Part shown: positions 1 through 5,750 of the stretch, one piece after another | How the letters are laid out: each line of letters begins with the position of its first letter | Numbering within the stretch: the stretch's first letter is position 1 | Assembly: GCA_028707105.1 (NCBI GenBank) | Contig: JAQTUY010000035.1 | Location: 1-13,533, forward strand | DNA length: 13,533 nucleotides | Direction of reading: 5' to 3' | Source: Candidatus Omnitrophota bacterium | Lineage (GTDB): Bacteria > Omnitrophota > Koll11 > Gygaellales > JAQTUY01 | The notes under the pieces: generated by a model | What the model saw: only the letters and a program-made list of their open reading frames with translations | What the model was told of the DNA's origin: nothing | Databases searched by the model: none | Translations under genes and position numbers: made by a program

Positions 1-1367
1 CCGATCTGCCTGCCCATAAACCCGAGCAACTCAATATCTTTTGTGGTGTAAGGCTGCAAATTCTCCTTCTTGCCTATGCCGATCAAGGCATTGACCTGAC
101 CTTCCGTAATAACCGGTATCAACACCTCCACGGCATTCTGACTAAAGAAAGCGAGCGCGCTTTCCTTGATCAGCCCATATTGCGGGTCAACCTCAACCTG
201 TTCCCTTTCCAGGACTTTCTGGATCTGGTTCATCCACTGGCTTAAGGGGTTATCAGGACTTAAAACGGCTGTCTTTTGCTTTTCCTGGCTCAAGAGCTGG
301 TCGTAACCAATACTGCCTGCCTCGGTATAATCCATCTGCCCGGGCTGTTGGACCAGGATCAAGCCGTTGCGGATATAAAGCACGTCCTTTAATTCTTTAA
401 ATAGCCTATCCGCGATATTGTGAATATCCAGCTCGCTGCCTACCCTTTGGCCGATTTCGCTTAAAACCTGATAGTAGTCGTATTTCTTACGGCGAAACGC
501 GTGGTCGACGTGGGGCTTGAGCTTATTATAGTATAAAACAAACAGGAAAAGGACCGCGCCTTCCAAAACCAGCAAGGCCATATTATTCAACTGCTCGATA
601 GGCTGCCTTGCTAAGACCTTTAATAACGCTACAGGCAGAACTAATAATACTAAAACGATGAACCAGAGAAGCGTCCGGTGTATGACCGTATCGATTTCGA
701 GCATTTTATAACGGATGACCGCGTAAGTCATAAATAACGCCATAGGAATGGCGAATATCCAGCCAAAAGGATACATTTCCCATACCCCGTACTTCTGGAT
801 AAAATCCAGGCTGCACATGGCTGCGCAACCGTAAGCCGCCAGCATATATTTGGTCTGCCCTCTTTCCAGAGAAGTCAGGTCTTTCCTCAGGAAGTTCCTA
901 AGTAAAAGCCAGAACACCCTGAAGCAGACAAAATACCATATCACCAGCGAAAGCGGGTGCAGCGGACCGGCCTTGGAATAGAACCCCCAGTAATGCTTAC
1001 TGGCGTCCAGGAAATACGGCGTAAATACAAAAAATGGAAGAAAGACGATGACAAAAGCCCAGACCCAGCGGACATATTTTCTCTCATTTTCTAACTTCAG
1101 GAATACCGCGGTAAAATGATACCAGAAGGGAGCGACAAGAAAGACGGAAGTACAGGCGATCCGGGCGAAGACATAGGCTACTTTATCGCTTTGAGTAGAA
1201 TAGCAAATGGTGTAAGCAAACAGCCAGTTAAAAACCATGAGGACGAATACGGAAAAGAGGACGTTAATGGGGGATTTTCTGTTTTTAAAATAGATGAAAA
1301 GGGAGAGAAATAAAAACCCGATACAGGCTATTCCTGTAGGCACTGAATACCAGCTGAACTTAAACAT
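1..1367 (-). CDS. Nine-helix membrane sensor with GAF domain, 3' end off the window
   Basis: This open frame of 455 codons runs off the left edge, so the C-terminal output domain is not seen. I translated it by hand. About nine hydrophobic segments cover residues 8-27, 34-58, 63-90, 100-120, 136-158, 172-190, 199-218, 230-252 and 262-280. The conserved turn IRYKMLEIDTVIHRT (218-232), like that seen in 7TM regions of histidine kinases, is followed by HVDHAFRRKKYDYY (286-299) and a GAF-like domain from about 305. The protein aligns along its whole visible length with the phosphatase-ended protein encoded at 1718-3988, sharing for example the DPQY and GIGKKE motifs. A SpoIIE-type phosphatase end is therefore likely but unproven; a histidine kinase end is possible. 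The ATG at 1367 has GGAGG five bases upstream and an in-frame TAG just before that, which fixes the start. Confidence 0.85.
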   Translation of the reverse strand, partial: MFKFSWYSVPTGIACIGFLFLSLFIYFKNRKSPINVLFSVFVLMVFNWLFAYTICYSTQSDKVAYVFARIACTSVFLVAPFWYHFTAVFLKLENERKYVRWVWAFVIVFLPFFVFTPYFLDASKHYWGFYSKAGPLHPLSLVIWYFVCFRVFWLLLRNFLRKDLTSLERGQTKYMLAAYGCAAMCSLDFIQKYGVWEMYPFGWIFAIPMALFMTYAVIRYKMLEIDTVIHRTLLWFIVLVLLVLPVALLKVLARQPIEQLNNMALLVLEGAVLFLFVLYYNKLKPHVDHAFRRKKYDYYQVLSEIGQRVGSELDIHNIADRLFKELKDVLYIRNGLILVQQPGQMDYTEAGSIGYDQLLSQEKQKTAVLSPDNPLSQWMNQIQKVLEREQVEVDPQYGLIKESALAFFSQNAVEVLIPVITEGQVNALIGIGKKENLQPYTTKDIELLGFMGRQI

Positions 1368-1410
1368 TCGCGCCTCCTAGTTGTGTTGGTTCACAAAAGA
1401 TTAAGCACTT

Positions 1411-1444
1411 GCGCGCTCAAAAGATAGCGACCCCAACGGGATTT
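1411..1444 (-). repeat. Partial second copy of the tRNA-Glu 3' end
   Basis: Positions 1427-1444 (GCGACCCCAACGGGATTT on the plus strand) repeat 1594-1611 exactly. These 18 bases cover the acceptor 3' strand and the T-arm 3' half of the tRNA-Glu gene. Beyond the tRNA end, the similarity continues as an imperfect repeat across the CCA and T-run, giving 34 bases with 6 mismatches at a constant offset of 167. In this copy CCA reads CTA. On the other side the match stops inside the T-loop, so this is not a functional tRNA. It could be an attachment-site duplication or the remnant of a duplicated tRNA. Confidence 0.8.
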
Positions 1445-1451
1445 TTAGTGA

Positions 1452-1508
1452 GCAGATGATTTACGGAGTTCGAAGGACAACGTAAATCATAGGCCGAAGG
1501 CCGTCTGC
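1452..1508. repeat. Compound palindrome in the tRNA-sensor spacer
   Basis: A perfect 10-base inverted repeat, ATGATTTACG at 1456-1465 and CGTAAATCAT at 1481-1490, surrounds a 15-base loop. GCAG at 1452-1455 can pair with CTGC at 1505-1508, enclosing both this stem and a small GGCC-GAA-GGCC hairpin (1492-1502). The whole folds as a branched hairpin. It contains no gene. It resembles the small dispersed palindromic elements found between genes in many bacteria, but only one copy is in this window. Confidence 0.7.
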
Positions 1509-1515
1509 GAACTAA

Positions 1516-1575
1516 TCCCGCTGTCGTGCTTGTTCCTGCCGCCAGCGGGAGAACCCGTTTCTCCCTTTGAGAGAA
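1516..1575. repeat. Cluster of short hairpins downstream of tRNA-Glu
   Basis: Three overlapping inverted repeats are visible: TCCCGCTG at 1516-1523 with CAGCGGGA at 1543-1550; GGGAGAA at 1547-1553 with TTCTCCC at 1559-1565 around a 5-base loop; and TTCTC at 1559-1563 with GAGAA at 1571-1575. The last two compete for the same bases. None is followed by a clear U-run on the minus strand, so I do not call a rho-independent terminator. With the neighbouring palindrome they fill almost all of the non-coding stretch between the sensor gene and the tRNA. Confidence 0.55.
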
Positions 1576-1591
1576 TTGGGCGGCTAAAAAA

Positions 1592-1668
1592 TGGCGACCC
1601 CAACGGGATTTGAACCCGTGTCGAGAGCTTGAAAAGCTCTTGTCCTAACCAGGCTAGACGATGGGGTC
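1592..1668 (-). tRNA. tRNA-Glu (anticodon UUC)
   Basis: The minus strand folds as a complete 77-nt cloverleaf. The acceptor is GACCCCA with TGGGGTC; the D-stem is GTCT with GGAC around a 10-base loop containing GG; the anticodon stem is AGAGC with GCTCT; the loop TTTTCAA gives anticodon TTC. The variable region has 4 bases, and the T-arm is ACGGG-TTCAAAT-CCCGT. The discriminator is G, and CCA is encoded in the DNA. Six T residues (1586-1591) follow directly. The gene sits between two paralogous sensor genes and has its own promoter-like sequence ten bases upstream. Confidence 0.97.
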
Positions 1669-1678
1669 GAGAGCGCAT

Positions 1679-1687
1679 ATTATACCA
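1679..1687 (-). promoter_or_regulatory. Extended -10 promoter of tRNA-Glu
   Basis: The minus strand reads TGGTATAAT, a perfect TATAAT (1679-1684) preceded by the TGN extension (1685-1687). It ends ten bases before the mature tRNA 5' end, which would leave a leader of only a few bases. At the 17-base distance there is no good TTGACA match, which fits an extended -10 promoter of the housekeeping sigma factor. No terminator separates it from the upstream phosphatase gene, so readthrough from the long operon could also feed the tRNA. Confidence 0.7.
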
Positions 1688-1717
1688 CGATTTCGGTCCT
1701 GGAGTATTTTTTTTTGA

Positions 1718-3988
1718 TCACGCCGCTTCCATCACCACTAAAGTGATATCGTCATACTGGGGGCGTGTTCCGACAAATAAATTCACTTCCTCTTTAATAC
1801 CTTGTATCAACTCATTTGCCGACTTATAACTGTGCCTATGGAAGGATTCTCTAAGGCGCTCCAGGCCGAACCTTTCACCGTAGCCGTCTTCCGCCTCGGT
1901 CACGCCGTCTGTATACAGTAATATCTTGTCGCGCGGCGCCAATACTATCTGTCTTTCTTCCAAAAAATTATCGATATTCTCTATCATACCCAGCATAAAG
2001 CCGCCGCTGGTGACGACCTCTACCGTTCCCCGCCCACCGGAAAGATCCGCTTGCCGCCCAGCCCTGCATATCAGAATATGCTCGTGCCCGGCAGATGAAT
2101 AAGTAAGGGTCTTGGCATTGGGCTGCCATGACAAATACAGCAATGTCATGAACTTCTGGCCGCCTATCTGCCTGTAAAGAAACTTGTTGGCACGAAGAAG
2201 TATATCCTTGGGCGAAAATCCTTCTTCGGTGAGATTCTGAATGGTGGCCTTGACCATGGACATTAACAGGCCCGCTCCAACGCCTTTGCCGGAGACGTCG
2301 CCGATTATAATCGCCAGTTTTTCTTCTTCGGGCTGGAAGATAAAATCATAGTAATCTCCGCCTATCTCCTTCGCGGGCAGGGTTAAGCCCTGAATGCTCA
2401 AATTCCTGACCGAGGGCATTTCCTGGGGAAGAAGGCTCATCTGTATCTGCCTGCCCATCTTCATTTCTTCGTCCATCCGCTCTTTTTCCAACAGGTCCTC
2501 ATGATGCAAGGCGTTGTAAACCGTTACGCCCGCCTCATGGCCGAGTTTCCTGAGCAATTCGAGGTCTTTTATTGTATAGGCCTGCAGGCTTTCTTTCTTG
2601 CCTAATCCCAGGATGGCGGTAACTTTGTTTTCAAAGATAAGCGGAACAATAAGCTCCAGTTCCTGCTCCTGAAAAAGAGCCATCGCTTCCTGTTTTATAG
2701 GCAGGTATTGAGGATCGATATCAACCTGCTCTTTTTCAAGTATATTCTGCCCGCGAGCAAGCCAAATATACACCGGATTGCCGCATTTGATCTCCGCGCG
2801 CGCATCGGACAGCTTATTTCTGTCCTCCTTAGCGTATATTTCTACCGCCGCCTGGCGAATACCTTCCGTCTTTTTGTATCCCCGCGCGCCGATAAGGAGG
2901 TATTTCTCTTCATGCTCCTCAAGCACATACAATACGCTATTGCGAAGATACATCGCGTCGCATACTTCGGTCAGGAATTGACGGGCAAGTTCTTCAATGT
3001 TTATGGTGGCGGCGATCTTTTCGGCCACCCTGCCCAGTATTGTCTGGTAATCATATTTACGGCGGCGGAAGAGATGGTCGATGTGAGGCTGGATCCTGGG
3101 ATAGAAGAACAGGTATGCATAAACTAAAGTCGTGACCGAAAGAGCCAGCTGCACCCAATTAGAGGCGACCAGAAAAGGATGCAATAAGTACACCACAATA
3201 CTGATGGGGACAAAGATCACGACCGAGGTAAAGATCCAGAGAACGGTACGGTGCACGACAGTGTCTATCTCCATAAGACGATACCGGATTATGGTATGGC
3301 CCACTATCGCGAAAAAGATCGGTCCGGCGAAGAAAACCAGAGGATAAACTATGCCTATGCCGTAGGCGGTCAGATATGAAAGAGCGCCTATGCCCAGGAT
3401 CAAAAAGGCGATGAATACGTTCTTGATCTGCTGTTTTTCAGAGGGACGGTCTGACTTTCTGTAATGAATATACGCGGTGACTAAAAATGCGCTGGTGATA
3501 ATCACGGCCCACAACATAAAAAAGTGATAAAACAAGGCGGCCTTGGAATGGACCCCCCAACTATATACGTATACCCCCTTCATGAAAAGTTCGGGCTTAA
3601 AAAGCAACAGCAGGATAAAAAATGCGGATATGTAATAGTTAGCTTTCTGGATCTTTCTCTGCAGGTTGGTTTTGATATGACAGAAGATCAGGCCGAACCG
3701 GTAAAGTACGGGAAAAAATGACGAGGAGGCCAGATAAACGATCCTATCCCAGAAGCAGGCCAGGGTCTCGTCGTGCGTCGAGAGGACAAAACCCATTCCC
3801 AGATATATTATGCCCAAGAAAAATGTATTTAAACTGAAAATGACGTTCTGCGCCGCTTTTTTATTCTTAAAGTAAACAAATCCCCCCAGCAAAAGCAAAA
3901 TGGCGGCGTTGCAAAACACCATTATCGACCAAACAGTGAACTTATAGTTTTGCGGGTCCAGGGCTTGCATATTATTTGCGTCCGGCAT
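1718..3988 (-). CDS. Membrane sensor PP2C-type phosphatase (7TM-like, GAF, SpoIIE/RsbU)
   Basis: This is a 756-residue integral membrane protein with a cytoplasmic serine/threonine phosphatase end. About nine helices lie within residues 18-296. The turn IRYRLMEIDTVVHRT (234-248) is like that in histidine-kinase 7TM regions. A GAF-like domain spans about 315-490, then a switch helix 497-521 with QIQMSLLP, then the PP2C domain 525-754. The metal-binding motifs are all present: GGDYYDF (543-549), GDVSGKG (563-569), AGH (633-635), TDGVTEA (693-699) and YDDITLVV (745-752), so it should be active. RsbU/SpoIIE relatives dephosphorylate anti-sigma-factor antagonists in partner-switching pathways; no partner gene is in this window, so the target is unknown. 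The ATG lies six bases after the epimerase stop with a weak binding site; Met7 is an alternative start. A paralogue follows beyond the tRNA. Confidence 0.9.
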   Translation of the reverse strand: MPDANNMQALDPQNYKFTVWSIMVFCNAAILLLLGGFVYFKNKKAAQNVIFSLNTFFLGIIYLGMGFVLSTHDETLACFWDRIVYLASSSFFPVLYRFGLIFCHIKTNLQRKIQKANYYISAFFILLLLFKPELFMKGVYVYSWGVHSKAALFYHFFMLWAVIITSAFLVTAYIHYRKSDRPSEKQQIKNVFIAFLILGIGALSYLTAYGIGIVYPLVFFAGPIFFAIVGHTIIRYRLMEIDTVVHRTVLWIFTSVVIFVPISIVVYLLHPFLVASNWVQLALSVTTLVYAYLFFYPRIQPHIDHLFRRRKYDYQTILGRVAEKIAATINIEELARQFLTEVCDAMYLRNSVLYVLEEHEEKYLLIGARGYKKTEGIRQAAVEIYAKEDRNKLSDARAEIKCGNPVYIWLARGQNILEKEQVDIDPQYLPIKQEAMALFQEQELELIVPLIFENKVTAILGLGKKESLQAYTIKDLELLRKLGHEAGVTVYNALHHEDLLEKERMDEEMKMGRQIQMSLLPQEMPSVRNLSIQGLTLPAKEIGGDYYDFIFQPEEEKLAIIIGDVSGKGVGAGLLMSMVKATIQNLTEEGFSPKDILLRANKFLYRQIGGQKFMTLLYLSWQPNAKTLTYSSAGHEHILICRAGRQADLSGGRGTVEVVTSGGFMLGMIENIDNFLEERQIVLAPRDKILLYTDGVTEAEDGYGERFGLERLRESFHRHSYKSANELIQGIKEEVNLFVGTRPQYDDITLVVMEAA

Positions 3989-3994
3989 TCTTCA

Positions 3995-5020
3995 TCAGGA
4001 AGACGCCGGCCGGCATTTTATGGGTAAAATTTTATTTTCCGCGTACCAGCGCACGGTTTCCTCTAATCCATCCTTAAAGTCGGGGCGCTGATAGGTAAAA
4101 CCGGACTTTTTCAGCTTCTGGTTACTAAAAGTGAAATTATCCATATAAAAGTCCGCCACCTCGGGCCGTAAGCCGTACAGCCACCAGTTATTCAGCGGCG
4201 GAATAGACATCATCAATTTGAATACCCACTTGGGCACGTCCAGCAACGGGAACTTTATATTCATAGCCCGGCGCATCATCACGATCGCCTCCCTCTGGGA
4301 ATAAGGGTGTTCGTCGCAGATGGTATAGATCTGGCCCTGCGTGCCTTCTTTGTCCGCCAGATACTCCGCTGCCGCGGCGACATCGAACACCGAAACAAAA
4401 TGGATCTTATTCCTGCCGCCGGCGGTAAGCGCGCCCCTGTTGTGGGCAAAAAGATTAAAGGCCACGAACCAGGCATACAGGTTACCCGGGCCATACACCG
4501 TAGCGGGACGGATTATCACCACCGGCACACCCTGCTCTTGGTAATATCGCAGGGCGTCTTTCTCGGACTCTGCCTTGGACCATTCATACCAGTTACGCGG
4601 ATCATCCGCGTAAGGTTCATCTTCCGCGATATTATCCCGCTCCCTGCGGCCCGCCGAGACATAAGCCGTGCTGGAGTAAACGATCTTCTTTATTTTTGTG
4701 CCTTTGCAAGCTTCCAGGAGGGTCTTGGTACCCAGGACGTTGGCCTTATAGAGCTCATCCTTGCCGGCCTCTATCGTAAACAGGGCGGCGAAATGAAAAA
4801 CGTAATCGGCCTTAACTATTTCTGCGGCGTAGGTCTTGCTGTCGGTATAATCCCCCCAGACGATCTTGATGCCGGAGGCGAGGAGGTCTTTATCTTTATT
4901 ATCTTTTCTCGGGCCGCGGACCAGGGCTGTTACATTGTTTTCCCCGGCCAATGCCAAAGCCAGGTGACGGCCGATAAACCCCGTGGCGCCGGTAAGAAAA
5001 ATATTCTGCCCTTTTAACAT
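3995..5020 (-). CDS. NAD-dependent epimerase/dehydratase (extended SDR)
   Basis: This 341-residue cytosolic enzyme of the extended short-chain dehydrogenase/reductase family has an N-terminal Rossmann fold with the dinucleotide motif TGATGFIG (10-17), an acidic D57 in GDYTD, and HFAA (76-79). The catalytic set is complete: Ser/Thr in YSSTAY (115-120), then Tyr145 and Lys149 in YEWSK. RPATVYGPG (171-179) marks the start of the substrate-binding half. The relatives I recall are sugar-nucleotide epimerases, dihydroflavonol-reductase-like and 3-beta-hydroxysteroid-dehydrogenase-like enzymes; the substrate cannot be told from sequence. A good AGGAG lies just upstream of the ATG, 49 bases after coaB. 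The stop codon is six bases before the phosphatase gene, so the two are probably co-transcribed. Length is typical of the family. Confidence 0.9.
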   Translation of the reverse strand: MLKGQNIFLTGATGFIGRHLALALAGENNVTALVRGPRKDNKDKDLLASGIKIVWGDYTDSKTYAAEIVKADYVFHFAALFTIEAGKDELYKANVLGTKTLLEACKGTKIKKIVYSSTAYVSAGRRERDNIAEDEPYADDPRNWYEWSKAESEKDALRYYQEQGVPVVIIRPATVYGPGNLYAWFVAFNLFAHNRGALTAGGRNKIHFVSVFDVAAAAEYLADKEGTQGQIYTICDEHPYSQREAIVMMRRAMNIKFPLLDVPKWVFKLMMSIPPLNNWWLYGLRPEVADFYMDNFTFSNQKLKKSGFTYQRPDFKDGLEETVRWYAENKILPIKCRPASS

Positions 5021-5069
5021 ATAACTCCTGCCGGGCTTTTAGTCTTGCGGCTTTAGATAGGTTTGATAC

Positions 5070-5747
5070 TCACTTTACTTTACCGGCAATGATCTCCAGC
5101 AGTTTAGCGGCCAGGCCTTCGCGGGTAGCCACCCTGATGATGCGCCTTTGCTGGTCCACAATGAAAGCCCCGTGCCGGCTCCTGGACATCTCGTTTAAGT
5201 CATTGACGACTACTATGTCCGCCTGGTTTTTGAGCATGCTTTTATAGCCGATATTGATCAACTCTTCTTCCTTGCTGTCCACCTCAAGCTTGAACTGGAC
5301 TAAAAAGGTGCCGGGCCCCCATTGTTTTATCTTCTGGATTATTTTAACGGTAGGTTTTAATTTTAAGGTCAGTCTGCTTTTGCCCGAAGGTATCTTGGCG
5401 TTGGATTTATTCTCCGGCGTGTAGTCGGCGACCGCGGCGGAATGTATTACCGCGTCATATTTCCCGCTGGCAATCTCCCGGCGCATTAAGCTAAGCAGTT
5501 CCTCGAAATAGTGGAATCTTACTACTTCGATCTTTTTCTCGAAAGCCGGCGTAGGGACAAAGCTCCCGGGGCCGAGTAAAACCTTGACCTGCGCCCCCAT
5601 ATCGCAGGCCTTCCTGGCGATAACGCAGCCGGTCCTGCCGGTAAAAATACTGCCCAACACCCGCACCCGGTCTATAGCTACCCAGGTCGGGCCGGCGGTA
5701 ACTAAGATCTTCTTGCCTACTAAGATTCTCTTGGATTTTTTATTCAG
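5070..5747 (-). CDS. coaB: Phosphopantothenate-cysteine ligase, stand-alone CoaB, probable CTG start
   Basis: CoaB joins 4'-phosphopantothenate and cysteine using a nucleotide triphosphate, the second step of coenzyme A synthesis. Here it is 225 residues without the usual N-terminal CoaC decarboxylase half. With a CTG start the chain contains KKILVTAGPTWVAIDRVRV (12-30), the N-terminal nucleotide-binding strand and loop of CoaB, then SAAVADY (103-109), AKIPSGK (117-123) and VVNDL (180-184). The only ATG/GTG/TTG alternatives begin at the GTG at 5666, 27 codons later, which deletes the TAGPT motif and has no ribosome binding site. CTG at 5745-5747 lies six bases after AGAGGAG and is the first sense codon but one after the gyrA stop. 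The position of the usual SNxSSG loop reads GSIFTG, so the conserved Asn is a Ser (residue 33). Identity is good; the start and full activity are less sure. Confidence 0.82.
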   Translation of the reverse strand: MNKKSKRILVGKKILVTAGPTWVAIDRVRVLGSIFTGRTGCVIARKACDMGAQVKVLLGPGSFVPTPAFEKKIEVVRFHYFEELLSLMRREIASGKYDAVIHSAAVADYTPENKSNAKIPSGKSRLTLKLKPTVKIIQKIKQWGPGTFLVQFKLEVDSKEEELINIGYKSMLKNQADIVVVNDLNEMSRSRHGAFIVDQQRRIIRVATREGLAAKLLEIIAGKVK

Positions 5748-5750
5748 GGT

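Noticed and set aside
1116..1313. 65-codon open frame on the plus strand
   Set aside because: It is antisense to the N-terminal membrane helices of the partial sensor gene.
1547..1565. Rho-independent terminator after the tRNA
   Set aside because: The 7-base stem is good, but no U-run follows on the minus strand, so I list it only as a hairpin.
1487..1678. 63-codon open frame on the minus strand
   Set aside because: It reads straight through the tRNA-Glu gene and the palindromic spacer; the peptide is a translation of structural RNA sequence.
1702..1720. Terminator at the end of the phosphatase gene
   Set aside because: The homopolymer run is A-rich in the minus-strand transcript and has no preceding hairpin, so it cannot act as an intrinsic terminator for that gene.
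4307..5017. 236-codon open frame on the plus strand
   Set aside because: It lies wholly antisense to the epimerase gene, whose Rossmann and catalytic motifs are intact. The antisense product shows no recognisable motif and no good ribosome binding site; it is a codon-composition shadow.
5664..5666. GTG as the coaB start
   Set aside because: It has no ribosome binding site and would remove the TAGPTWVAID nucleotide-binding segment that is encoded in frame just upstream.
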